The notes: generated by a model from the letters alone, not told the origin. Shown: positions 29,026-37,528, numbered from the stretch's first letter. The stretch is DNA of 64,000 bases from Peribacillus frigoritolerans (GCF_001636405.1 NZ_KV440950.1:1945712-2009711); one strand, 5' to 3'. Translations and numbers: made by a program.

Positions 29026-29779
29026 AGTCGATTCGGTCGGCATCCAGTTCGGAGGGCTTAAAGCCGTTTCTGATGTTAACGTCGAATTATATCCAGGAGA
29101 ACTAATTGGCTTGATCGGGCCGAACGGCGCTGGAAAAACCACTTTCTTTAACTTGCTGACAGGAGTTTACGTCCCGACGGAGGGCACCATTTCTTTGGAA
29201 GGTGAGAACTTAAGAAAACTGCCTCCATATAAAATCACGCAAAAAGGGATCAGCCGGACATTCCAGAACATTCGCTTATTCAGCGAACTATCGGTGATCG
29301 ACAATGTAAAAGTGGCCTATCATTCGCTTTCGAAGCATGGCATCTTAAGTTCGGTCTTCCGCATGCCGATCCATTTTAAAGGCGAAAAGGAAATGGATGA
29401 AAAAGCGATTGAGTTCCTGAAGATCTTCAACCTTGATCAATATAAGGATGAAAAGGCAAAGAACCTGCCATATGGTAAACAAAGACGTTTGGAGATCGCC
29501 CGTGCCCTTGCCGCCAACCCGAAACTGCTTTTGCTCGATGAACCGGCAGCGGGGATGAACCCCCAGGAAACGCACGAACTCATGAACCTGATTGCCCTCA
29601 TCCGTGAGAAATTCGATTTGACCGTATTATTGATAGAACATGATATGCCGCTCGTCATGGGTGTTTGTGAACGCATATATGTACTCGATCACGGACAGCT
29701 GATCGCTCAAGGAAAGCCAGAGGAAATCCGTAACAATCCAAAAGTCATCGAGGCCTATCTGGGCGAGGAGGTTTCATAA
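28997..29779 (+). CDS. livG: Branched-chain amino acid ABC transporter ATPase LivG (copy 2)
   Basis: 260 residues; Walker A GPNGAGKTT, signature LPYGKQRRLEIARAL and Walker B LLLLDEPAAGMNP. It starts inside livM2 behind a strong AAAGGAGGAAG ribosome binding site. ATPase of the second Liv importer; its stop overlaps the livF2 start by one base. Confidence 0.95.
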   Translation: MKKIKTPLLKVDSVGIQFGGLKAVSDVNVELYPGELIGLIGPNGAGKTTFFNLLTGVYVPTEGTISLEGENLRKLPPYKITQKGISRTFQNIRLFSELSVIDNVKVAYHSLSKHGILSSVFRMPIHFKGEKEMDEKAIEFLKIFNLDQYKDEKAKNLPYGKQRRLEIARALAANPKLLLLDEPAAGMNPQETHELMNLIALIREKFDLTVLLIEHDMPLVMGVCERIYVLDHGQLIAQGKPEEIRNNPKVIEAYLGEEVS

Positions 29780-30486
29780 TGTTAAAAATCGAGGACATCA
29801 ACGTCTATTACGGAAACATTCAAGCCTTGAAAGGAATCTCGCTTTCTATTAACGAAGGCGAAATCGTAACCCTGATCGGGGCGAACGGAGCCGGGAAAAG
29901 CACGTTGCTGAAGAGCATTTCCGGCCTATTAAAACCAAAACAAGGGAAGATCATATACGAAGGGGATTCCATCGGGGGGAAGGCAGCGCAATCCATCGTG
30001 AAAATGGGCATTTCCCATGTCCCTGAAGGCCGGCGGGTCTTTGCTAACATGACCGTCGAAGAAAACCTTCAGCTAGGTGCTTATCTGCGCAAAGATAAGG
30101 CAGGCATCAAGCAGGACATGGAGAAAGTCTATGAATTATTCCCGCGTTTGCTGGAGCGCCTGAAACAGCAATCCGGAACCCTTTCCGGCGGGGAACAGCA
30201 AATGCTCGCGATGGGCAGGGCACTCATGGCCAAGCCCCGGCTTCTGTTACTGGACGAGCCATCGATGGGACTTGCTCCATTATTGGTGAAGCAAATCTTT
30301 CATATCATCGAAGAAATCAACAAAACAGGTACGACGATTCTGCTGGTCGAACAAAATGCCAACTTAGCACTATCCATCGCGGACAGAGCCTATGTTGTCG
30401 AAACCGGCCGAATCGTCCTATCAGGCAAATCAGAGGAGCTGACTGCAAGCGAAGAAATCAAGAATGCCTATTTAGGCGGACATTAA
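29779..30486 (+). CDS. livF: Branched-chain amino acid ABC transporter ATPase LivF (copy 2)
   Basis: 235 residues; Walker A GANGAGKST, signature LSGGEQQMLAMGRAL, Walker B LLLLDEPSMGLAP. Last gene of the second operon, followed by a long hairpin terminator. Nearly all substitutions from copy 1 are conservative, so both ATPases should work and might even exchange between complexes. Confidence 0.95.
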   Translation: MLKIEDINVYYGNIQALKGISLSINEGEIVTLIGANGAGKSTLLKSISGLLKPKQGKIIYEGDSIGGKAAQSIVKMGISHVPEGRRVFANMTVEENLQLGAYLRKDKAGIKQDMEKVYELFPRLLERLKQQSGTLSGGEQQMLAMGRALMAKPRLLLLDEPSMGLAPLLVKQIFHIIEEINKTGTTILLVEQNANLALSIADRAYVVETGRIVLSGKSEELTASEEIKNAYLGGH

Positions 30487-30496
30487 ACCTGTTACA

Positions 30497-30547
30497 GACT
30501 GCAGACGAACTCGAGGAAAAAGCGAGTTTGGCTGCAGTTTTTTTATT
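30497..30547 (+). terminator. Terminator after livF2
   Basis: Long stem: CTGCAG plus AACTCG on the left against CGAGTTTGGCTGCAG on the right, with loop AGGAAAAAG and seven T. The right half is found again at 30784-30819 inside the repeat cluster. Confidence 0.85.
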
Positions 30548-30560
30548 TTAAAAAGGTTCC

Positions 30561-30680
30561 AGTTGATTTCAGAAATCCGCTCCCTTTCCGCCGACTGTTT
30601 GCCAAGCCTCCTCGGCGCAAGCGCCTCCGGTGTCTCGGCTAGCCAGTAATTCGGCAGGAGTGTCGCAAATTTCTTCCATC
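30561..30680. repeat. Palindromic Bacillaceae intergenic repeat, diverged copy
   Basis: Begins GTTGATTTC and contains GCCTCCTCGGCGC with GCGCC, then GGCAGGAGTGTCGC, in the same order as the three copies that follow but with many changes. It is the most decayed member. Confidence 0.7.
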
Positions 30681-30783
30681 TATTAAGGATTACAGCAAAA
30701 AAACATGAAGAATAATTTAGTCTTGTTTTAAAATCATGGTTTAGGATTAGACCAATCGGAACTCCCAGACTGACTGGAGATAT

Positions 30784-30819
30784 ATTCGAGGAAAAACGAG
30801 TTTGGCTGCAGTTTTTTTG
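30784..30819 (+). repeat. Second copy of the livF2 terminator right arm
   Basis: About 36 bp (TCGAGGAAAAACGAGTTTGG, then CTGCAGTTTTTTTG) nearly identical to 30511-30546. It lies directly before the second repeat copy, so the repeat and terminator appear to have been copied as one block. Confidence 0.75.
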
Positions 30820-30837
30820 TTTGTAAAACTTGAACCG

Positions 30838-30965
30838 TTGATTTCCACTCCAGGCACTCGCTTTCCGCGGGCGGTCCGTGAGCCTCCTCGGCGCTTTTGC
30901 GCCTGCGGGGTTTCCCTTGGACTCGCATTTCCCGCAGGAGTCTCGTACCTTCCGTTCCAATCAAC
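30838..30965. repeat. Palindromic Bacillaceae intergenic repeat, copy 2
   Basis: About 128 bp bounded by GTTGATT and AATCAAC (perfect inverted ends), with inner CGCGGG against CCCGC and a central GGCGC / GCGCC hairpin around a T4 loop. This GC-rich element type (CGCTTTCCGCGGGCGG, then GAGCCTCCTCGGCGC) is common in Bacillaceae intergenic regions. It has no coding function I can support. Confidence 0.85.
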
Positions 30966-31030
30966 TTTGTTTGAATACTTAGATAGACCTCCTTGTTGCC
31001 TGAAGTTATTTTGTTTGTAAAACTCGAACC

Positions 31031-31157
31031 GTTGATATCCACTCCAGGCACTCGCTTTCCGCGGGCGTTCCGGGAGCCCCTCGGCGCTTTTGCGCCTGCG
31101 GGGTTTCCCTTGGACTCGCATTTCCCGCAGGAGTCTCGAACACCCGCTCCAATCAAC
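31031..31157. repeat. Palindromic Bacillaceae intergenic repeat, copy 3
   Basis: About 127 bp, almost identical to copy 2 including both ends and the upstream flank (TTGTTTGTAAAACTCGAACC). Confidence 0.85.
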
Positions 31158-31225
31158 TTTGTTTTAACAGTAAAATAGACCTTCTTTTGTCTACACTTTT
31201 TTTGAGGGTGTGTAAAACTCGAACC

Positions 31226-31340
31226 GTTGATTTTCCACTCCAGGCACTCGCTTTCCGCGGGCGGTCCCGGGAGCCTCCTCGGCGCTTTTGCGCCTGCGGG
31301 GTCTCCCTCGGACTCGCATTTCCCGCAGGAGTCTCGCATC
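31226..31340. repeat. Palindromic Bacillaceae intergenic repeat, copy 4
   Basis: About 115 bp; same left end and core as copies 2 and 3 but lacks the right AATCAAC end. The gap 31341-31494 holds no gene I can support. Confidence 0.8.
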
Positions 31341-31494
31341 TCGTAGATAGAACCCCATGACCATCAAGCTAAGGTTTTTAATAACGAAAAGTTTACCCTC
31401 CACAGTTATTTATGAGATTTTGGCTCATTTTTTCGTTTTTTTGGGAACCATTAATTTCTTAAGTTGATGGTAAGCATGATTCCCCCTATATAAC

Positions 31495-31535
31495 AAAGAA
31501 GGAACCTATCATATTTCATGATAGGTTCCTTCTTT
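31495..31535. terminator. Strong palindromic terminator
   Basis: Perfect inverted repeat of 18 bp (AAAGAAGGAACCTATCAT and its complement) around a 5-base loop. It is flanked by A-rich and T-rich ends, so it can work in both directions; it probably serves the minus-strand hydrolase gene. Confidence 0.85.
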
Positions 31536-31675
31536 AAATGCAATAACATTATCTTTAGAATCGTTTCCGTTTTTATAAAGGTCTTACAAAGTCGAATTTT
31601 TTGTATTATTTTAGCTGGATGTTGGTTTCTCATCAGCATTCAATTTTTTCATGATTCAATCTATGAATAAAATAT

Positions 31676-33709
31676 CTACTGCTGTTTGTTAGGTAGTGCA
31701 TGATAGCCAAAGGCTAAATCCAGCAAAGCACTTGCTTCTTGACGCAATAACAAATCCTTCGGACGGAAGGTTAAGGATCCGTCAGCATTAATGGAAGTAT
31801 CAGGGTCTAGAATGCCTTGGGAGGCAAGTGCCTGAATCGATTGAATTGCCCAGTCATCCGCAGCATCAAGTAATGTAACTTTAATAGCTTTGTCAGGTTG
31901 AATCGGTTTCATGTCATGAATTTGCTTTAAGTTTTGAATCATGGTTGCTGCGACCTGTCGGGTAATCGGAGTAGCACGGTCATACCCTGGAATTCCTTTC
32001 ATAACTTTTTCCCTTGCCTCCTTGGAGTCGTCTGGAAAACCGTTCCATCCATAAGCAAGTAACAACGTATCCGCAAACTCTCCTTGTGTCATGATGTCCA
32101 TCGGTTTGAATAGATTACCTGTTTTAGCACCCATAATATTTAGAGCATGAAGATTATCAATGTGACTTCTATAGTTACCCTTTTGTGGAACGTCATCAAA
32201 AGGTGGTTTGTTGTTAAATCTCTGGGCATCTGCTACAAAATCAAGGCTTTTAGGAGAGCTGTAGTGAAAATATGCGATTTCTCCAGCTGAATTCTTTTTG
32301 AAAGCAACTTTGCTGCCTTCCGAATCTTCAAATAACAACGGATGAATCATTTTGAGAACTTGTTTTCCAAATCCACTCTCCATGACCAAGTTCCCATTTT
32401 CATAAGTGAAATGAGTGCGAAGTGCAGCGAAACGCGTATTTTGGAATAAGCCGAAGTATTTATGAGCTTCTTTTTCCTCTAACGGGAGATAACTTGTTTT
32501 TCCTTCATTCTTCTTAGCAGGGAAATAGTGATCCATGAGAGTTTCATATATGTCTAAACTCATCCTTGAATCATTATTGTAAGACATGAAGAATGCTGTT
32601 TTTTGTTCAGGCACTAAAATCAGCAGTGATTGATGTCCAGGCATGCTTCCCCCTTTTATTACAACGTGTTGACCGTTAGCAAATTCATTAAAAGGCGTTT
32701 CAAATCCAATTGTCGCAACAGGAATCTTCTTATCATCAAAAACTTGATAGGCATGCATCATATCCAAGCTTTTTTTACTTACAATTTCCTTGTCTTTAAA
32801 CTTTCCTTTCTGTAGTTGCATAATCATGTATTTTGACATGTCTTCTGCAGTAGATAAAATGCCTCCTTGTGGTGTATCCCTTAAACCGCTCCCACTTGCT
32901 GGAATCGGATCGCCAGTGGGACCATAAGGTGTGGCCATTTTTTCGAGAAGATCAGGCGTAAAGCTCATGCTTGTAGATTTCATATCTAATGGTTTGAAAA
33001 TATTCTTTTCCATATATTTCGAGAAAGGGGTGTTGGTAGCATTCTCCACTGCAAACCCTGCGAGCGCAAATCCGACGTTGTCATACGTATAAACTTCTCC
33101 TGGTGGCCGTACCACAGTTGGCATATGTTTAGCGAAAAATTCTTTCATCGGTATACTATTATTATTATTAATATATTCAGGTCCAGTTATGTTTGTAAGA
33201 TCGGGAAAATCCACCCCGCTGGTATAAGTGAGCATATCAAACAGGGTAAGAGGTTTCCCAGTTTGATTAGGCATTTTTAATCCACCAAAATATTTTTGTA
33301 CGTCTTGATCTAGTTTAAGCTTTCCTTTATCGACTTGCTGTATCACAGCCAAAGCAGTAAAAGTTTTCGTGACTGAACCGATTTGAAAGACCGTGTCCTT
33401 AGTGACGGGGATTTTCTTTTCTTTATCGGCATATCCATACCCTTTATTGACAACGACCTTTCCATCATGAACGACGACAAAACTAGAACCGTTCACATTG
33501 AACTTCTTCATTTTTTCTTCAAATAACGGATCAGCAAAAGATTCTATTTCTTTTTTATTAATAGGTCCTTTCGTCATTTGGATATCAGTCGTGGATGCCG
33601 ATGGTTTTGATTTTCCTGCTTCTAACGATTGTTGGGAACACGCAGAAATCATGGTTGAAGAAGTAAGGAGAATTGCAACGATCCCCAGTTTGTTAATTGC
33701 TTTTTTCAT
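31676..33709 (-). CDS. Lipoprotein serine hydrolase (beta-lactamase/PBP fold) with SLH-like C-terminal repeats
   Basis: 677 residues. The signal peptide ends in a lipobox-like ISAC (Cys24). A beta-lactamase class C/DD-peptidase domain (about residues 55-400) has the catalytic SVTK at 112-115, a YDN motif (VYTYDNVGFALAG) and KGGSMPGH as third box. After a linker, the last 150 residues look like S-layer-homology repeats (GNLFKPMDIMTQGEFADTLL and DDWAIQSIQALASQGILDP, then FRPKDLLLRQEASALL). It probably acts on D-Ala peptides or esters at the cell surface; the substrate is unknown. The ribosome binding site is AAAGGAG. It is divergent from the paralogous DD-peptidase genes. Confidence 0.85.
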   Translation of the reverse strand: MKKAINKLGIVAILLTSSTMISACSQQSLEAGKSKPSASTTDIQMTKGPINKKEIESFADPLFEEKMKKFNVNGSSFVVVHDGKVVVNKGYGYADKEKKIPVTKDTVFQIGSVTKTFTALAVIQQVDKGKLKLDQDVQKYFGGLKMPNQTGKPLTLFDMLTYTSGVDFPDLTNITGPEYINNNNSIPMKEFFAKHMPTVVRPPGEVYTYDNVGFALAGFAVENATNTPFSKYMEKNIFKPLDMKSTSMSFTPDLLEKMATPYGPTGDPIPASGSGLRDTPQGGILSTAEDMSKYMIMQLQKGKFKDKEIVSKKSLDMMHAYQVFDDKKIPVATIGFETPFNEFANGQHVVIKGGSMPGHQSLLILVPEQKTAFFMSYNNDSRMSLDIYETLMDHYFPAKKNEGKTSYLPLEEKEAHKYFGLFQNTRFAALRTHFTYENGNLVMESGFGKQVLKMIHPLLFEDSEGSKVAFKKNSAGEIAYFHYSSPKSLDFVADAQRFNNKPPFDDVPQKGNYRSHIDNLHALNIMGAKTGNLFKPMDIMTQGEFADTLLLAYGWNGFPDDSKEAREKVMKGIPGYDRATPITRQVAATMIQNLKQIHDMKPIQPDKAIKVTLLDAADDWAIQSIQALASQGILDPDTSINADGSLTFRPKDLLLRQEASALLDLAFGYHALPNKQQ

Positions 33710-33787
33710 TTTTGTACGCTCCTTTATTTGATTGGAATTTTTGTTAGCACAACGAGTTAGGGGCTCGTTAGCGTATGAACAAAGTGT

Positions 33788-34041
33788 AGCAAGCGGCGAG
33801 TCATAGTCGATAGTGAGCTTTTGTCATATTTATAAAGAACAACAAAAATTGAGTGGGAAACGGCTGTATTAATAGCTATGTCATAGAAACCATGACATTT
33901 TGACACTACCGTATGTGACAGAAAAACACCTAGAATCAAAGAGCGGTTTTTACCGCATTAACAATAAATGAGGAGGGGAGGTTTTTATTGTGCATGATAA
34001 AAATATAAAGAGGAGTGAAAGAGGAAACAGGTATGAACTAC
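33788..34041 (+). repeat. Duplicated leader block, copy A
   Basis: About 254 bp almost identical to 35806-36060. It begins AGCAAGCGGCGAGTCATAG and includes the dyad TGTCATAGAAACCATGACA, the nearby TTGACACTACCGTATGTGAC, and a strong ribosome binding site before a GTG mini-ORF. It lies upstream of DD-peptidase copy 1 and so may carry its promoter or regulator site. Confidence 0.85.
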
Positions 34042-34055
34042 ATTGGCGGAGATAA
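33990..34055 (+). CDS. Possible 21-residue leader peptide A
   Basis: GTG start behind an excellent ribosome binding site (GGAGGGGAGG, 8-base spacing). The peptide starts MHDKNIKRSERGNRYEL. The same first codons and the same ribosome binding site recur in copy B. It could be a regulatory leader peptide, a toxin-like microprotein, or the remnant of a longer gene. I recognise no family. Confidence 0.35.
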   Translation: MHDKNIKRSERGNRYELHWRR

Positions 34056-34124
34056 TGGCCGTGTGGTTAATACGAAACAGCAAACAACTAACTATACAAG
34101 ATAAATAGAGATGAGGAATACCTT

Positions 34125-35294
34125 ATGAAAACACGTAGCAAAATTACATTTGCAAGTCTTGCCCTTTTAATAGCTGGAAGTTCCCTGTTATACACAACGC
34201 CAACCTCAATTGTAAAAGGAGAGCCTACTAAAAATGTATCTAGTTCTTTACAAACAAGTACTCAACGAGATCGTACTGCTGTCAAGCAAGCAATACGGGA
34301 TACATTGCAATTTGGATTCCCGGGGATACTTGCTAAAACTGCTGAGGGTGGAAAAACGCGGGGGTATGCCGCTGGGGTAGCGGATCTTAGCACCAAGAAA
34401 CCAATGAAAACAGATTTTCGCTTTCGCATTGGCAGTGTGACGAAGACGTTCATCGCGACGGTTTTACTTCAATTAGCTGGAGAGAACCGCCTGAACCTAG
34501 ACGACTCCATTGAAAAATGGTTACCTGGTATCATTCAAGGAAATGGATATGATGCTAAACAGATTACTATCCGACAGATGTTGAACCATACAAGTGGTAT
34601 CGCTGAATACTCAAGATCAAAAGAAGCTGATTTTACGCATACAAAAAGAGTGTATACCGCTGATGAGCTAGTAAAGATTGGACTTTTGATGCCCCCAGAC
34701 TTTGCCCCAGGAAAGACCTGGTCTTATTCAAACACAGGATACGTATTACTAGGTATCCTTATTGAAAAAGTAACCGGAAACAGTTATGCGGAAGAGATTG
34801 AAAATCGGATCATTGAACCGCTTGAATTGTCGAATACATTCCTGCCTGGCAATTCAAGCGTTATTCCAGGCACCAAGCATGCCCGGGGATATTCCCAACC
34901 AGACGAAGCAAGTGAGATAAAAGACGTTACTTATTTTAATCCAAGTATAGGTAGCTCGGCTGGAGAGATGATTTCTACTGCTGACGACTTAAACAAATTC
35001 TTTTCTTACTTGCTTGGTGGCAAATTAATGAAGGAACAGCAGCTAAAACAAATGCTTACTACAGTTCCTACAGGAAGAGCTGAAATCGGGAGATATGGTC
35101 TTGGAATCTATGAAACTAAGCTTCCAAGCGGTGTCCCGATATGGGGACATACAGGTGGCATACCAGGATTCAGCACTTTTGCTGGAGGTACACTTGGCGG
35201 TAAGCATACGTTGGCCGTCAGTTTGAACAGTTTGGGTAGGGATAACGGTCCTGATCCTTTTAAAAATATTTTACTTGCTGAATTTAGCAAGTAG
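34125..35294 (+). CDS. Secreted serine-type D-Ala-D-Ala carboxypeptidase / beta-lactamase-family protein (copy 1)
   Basis: 389 residues with an N-terminal signal peptide (to about residue 30). The PBP/class C fold has the three expected boxes: SVTK (104-107), YSN in WSYSNTGYVLLG, and HTGG in WGHTGGIPGF. This is the Streptomyces R61 DD-peptidase pattern, so it likely trims peptidoglycan stem peptides or hydrolyses related D-amino peptides outside the cell. ATG 34125 has a GATGAGG ribosome binding site. A close paralog lies at 36310, with matching leader DNA. Confidence 0.88.
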   Translation: MKTRSKITFASLALLIAGSSLLYTTPTSIVKGEPTKNVSSSLQTSTQRDRTAVKQAIRDTLQFGFPGILAKTAEGGKTRGYAAGVADLSTKKPMKTDFRFRIGSVTKTFIATVLLQLAGENRLNLDDSIEKWLPGIIQGNGYDAKQITIRQMLNHTSGIAEYSRSKEADFTHTKRVYTADELVKIGLLMPPDFAPGKTWSYSNTGYVLLGILIEKVTGNSYAEEIENRIIEPLELSNTFLPGNSSVIPGTKHARGYSQPDEASEIKDVTYFNPSIGSSAGEMISTADDLNKFFSYLLGGKLMKEQQLKQMLTTVPTGRAEIGRYGLGIYETKLPSGVPIWGHTGGIPGFSTFAGGTLGGKHTLAVSLNSLGRDNGPDPFKNILLAEFSK

Positions 35295-35489
35295 GCAAAA
35301 AGGAAAACCGGATAAATTTTGTCATAGTTTTTATAGTTGAAAATATACCTTTCTGGTTCAAAAAAACAACTTACTCTAAAAATCTTTTGGGAAAGGAAAG
35401 TTCTTAATTTGATGGACATGTGGTACCACTTTTCGAAAAACGCAAACATTCTGTCTAATGAAGAATGTAACAACAAAGGAGAAAAAAAC

Positions 35490-35792
35490 ATGAAAAAAAA
35501 GAAGCAAAGTTTAGCAGTTTTATTGTCAGCTGGTGTTATTGCTACATCAATTAGTTTACCGGTATCTAGCTATGCAGTTACATCAAATAATGTACTGTCT
35601 ACAGAGAAATATAATGAAACTGTAGTATTTCGATATGATGATGAAAATAAGGACAAATATAAACTAGGTACAAAGAGTGTTCAAGAATCATTCACTGTAA
35701 AGAAACAAGAAGTTAATCAACGGTTTTTATCCCCACAACTAGGTAACCATAATTATTTTATTGAAGTAGGGAGGCGAAATCCTAAAGCATAA
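35490..35792 (+). CDS. Small secreted protein of unknown function
   Basis: 100 residues from ATG 35490 with a good ribosome binding site (AAAGGAG). A clear signal peptide (MKKKKQSLAVLLSAGVIATS, cleavage probably after SSYA) is followed by a charged mature part of about 70 residues (VVFRYDDENKDKYKLG), ending NHNYFIEVGRRNPKA. No family recognised. It ends only 14 bp before duplicated leader block B. It could be an intact small exported protein or the truncated front of a longer one cut by the duplication. Confidence 0.55.
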   Translation: MKKKKQSLAVLLSAGVIATSISLPVSSYAVTSNNVLSTEKYNETVVFRYDDENKDKYKLGTKSVQESFTVKKQEVNQRFLSPQLGNHNYFIEVGRRNPKA

Positions 35793-35805
35793 TATTTTTA
35801 CATGC

Positions 35806-36060
35806 AGCAAGCGGCGAGTCATAGTCGATAGTGAACTTTTGTCATATTCATAAAAAAAAACAAAAATTTGAGTGGGATACGGCTGTATTAATAGCTATGT
35901 CATAGAAACCATGACATTTTGACACTACCGTATGTGACAGAAAAACCCATAGAATCAAAGAGCAGTTCTTAACGCATTAACAATAAAGGAGGAGGGGTGA
36001 TTTTCATTGTGCATGATAAAAATATAATGAGGCGTGAAAGGGGAAACTGGTATGACCTAT
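35806..36060 (+). repeat. Duplicated leader block, copy B
   Basis: About 255 bp near-identical to 33788-34041, with the same dyad and ribosome binding site. Behind it, 36061-36250 is extra sequence not present at copy A; homology resumes near AAACAGCAAATAAC, just before the second DD-peptidase gene. Confidence 0.85.
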
Positions 36061-36095
36061 TTATGAAAAACAAACCAGTAACAAGAGTCTTTTAA
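36009..36095 (+). CDS. Possible 28-residue leader peptide B
   Basis: GTG start behind GGAGGAGGGG. The peptide starts MHDKNIMRRERGNWYDLF, like peptide A for the first 17 or so codons, then continues differently. Conservation of start and ribosome binding site in both copies hints at translation, but recent duplication alone could also explain it. Confidence 0.35.
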   Translation: MHDKNIMRRERGNWYDLFMKNKPVTRVF

Positions 36096-36309
36096 GGAAA
36101 AGAAGTAATTTCTAGGGTTAACATACATGTGGAAAAAGAGGAATTTACCATTTGTTAGAACTCAATGGCGTTTGTGAAAATAATAATGAGTAAGATAATT
36201 GCAAATCCACTCTTGCCCTTTTGTCTTTGGTTAAGATGAAAGCTGTGAGACTAGTATAAAACAGCAAATAACTACCGATACAATATGAATAGAGGAGAGG
36301 AATATCTTT

Positions 36310-37470
36310 ATGAAAAAGCGTCAAATTACATCTACAGGTTTAGTCCTTTTAATAACTGGAAGTTCTCTGTTATATACAACACCAACCTCCATTATAAAAG
36401 CAGAGCCCACTCAAAATGTATCTAGTTCGTTACAAACAAGTACCCAACAAGATCGTACTTCTGTTAAGCAAGCAATGCGGGATACACTACAACTTGGATA
36501 CCCTGGGATACTTGCTAAAACTGCTGAGGGTGGAAAAACATGGGGTTATGCCGCAGGGGTAGCGGATCTGAGAACCAAGAAACCAATGAAAACAGAATTT
36601 CGCTTTCGCATTGGCAGTGTGACGAAGACGTTCACCGCGACGGTTTTACTTCAATTAGCTGGAGAGAACCGCTTGAATCTAGACGACCCCATTGAAAAAT
36701 GGTTGCCTGGTGTCATTCAAGGAAACGGATATGATAGTAACCAGATTACTATCCGGCAGATATTGAATCACACAAGTGGTATCGCTGACTACATAAAGTC
36801 AAAAGACTTTGATATTAAAGATACAAAAAAATCGTATACAGCTGAAGAATTCGTAAAGATGGGGGTTTCTCTTCCCCCAGACTTTGCTCCAGGAAAGGGC
36901 TGGTCTTATTCAAACACAGGATACGTATTACTGGGCATCCTTATTGAAAAAGTGACTGGAAACAGCTATGCGGAAGAGGTTGAAAATCGGATTATTGAAC
37001 CGCTTGAATTGTCGAATACATTCCTGCCTGGCAATTCAACGGTTATTCCAGGCACCAAGCATGCCCGTGGATATGAAAGTTATGACGGAGAAAGTGAGCT
37101 AAAAGACGTTACGTATTCTAACCCAGGTAGTTCGGATGGAGATTTGATTTCTACTGCTGACGACTTAAACAAATTCTTCTCTTGCTTACTCAGTGGCAAA
37201 TTACTGAAGGAACAGCAACTAAAACAAATGCTTACTACGGTTCCTACTGGAATGGAAGGGGTCGATGGATATGGTCTTGGAATCTATGAAACTAAACTTC
37301 CAAACCACGTCTCGATATGGGGACACGCAGGCGGTGTTCCAGGGTTTTCTACTTTTGCTGGAGGCACACTTGGAGGCAAGCATACATTGGCCACCAATTT
37401 GAATGGCCATAAAGCTAATGGTGGTTCTGATCCTTTTAAAAATATTTTACTTGCTGAATTTAGCAAGTAG
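36310..37470 (+). CDS. Secreted serine-type D-Ala-D-Ala carboxypeptidase / beta-lactamase-family protein (copy 2)
   Basis: 386 residues, clearly homologous to copy 1 over the whole length (identical blocks such as IGSVTKTF and LQLAGENRLNLDD). The active-site boxes are SVTK (103-106), YSN, and HAGG instead of HTGG. The signal peptide is retained. Differences cluster around residues 155-185 and 250-275, near what would be the active-site rim, so substrate preference may differ. The ribosome binding site is GAGGAGAGG. A terminator follows. Confidence 0.87.
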   Translation: MKKRQITSTGLVLLITGSSLLYTTPTSIIKAEPTQNVSSSLQTSTQQDRTSVKQAMRDTLQLGYPGILAKTAEGGKTWGYAAGVADLRTKKPMKTEFRFRIGSVTKTFTATVLLQLAGENRLNLDDPIEKWLPGVIQGNGYDSNQITIRQILNHTSGIADYIKSKDFDIKDTKKSYTAEEFVKMGVSLPPDFAPGKGWSYSNTGYVLLGILIEKVTGNSYAEEVENRIIEPLELSNTFLPGNSTVIPGTKHARGYESYDGESELKDVTYSNPGSSDGDLISTADDLNKFFSCLLSGKLLKEQQLKQMLTTVPTGMEGVDGYGLGIYETKLPNHVSIWGHAGGVPGFSTFAGGTLGGKHTLATNLNGHKANGGSDPFKNILLAEFSK

Positions 37471-37528
37471 GCAAAAAGGAAAGTCATGCTATTAAGCTAA
37501 TAAAACAAAATCCTCCATAACATGAAAA

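Noticed and set aside
30472..31403. Overlapping minus-strand ORFs (up to 201 residues) in the repeat cluster
   Set aside because: They come from the GC-rich palindromic repeats read through; the peptide is the same arginine-rich segment repeated, without ribosome binding sites.
31676..37470. Antibiotic-resistance beta-lactamases
   Set aside because: The SxxK, YxN and HxG boxes and length fit the broad DD-peptidase/esterase group; nothing in the sequence shows beta-lactam hydrolysis.
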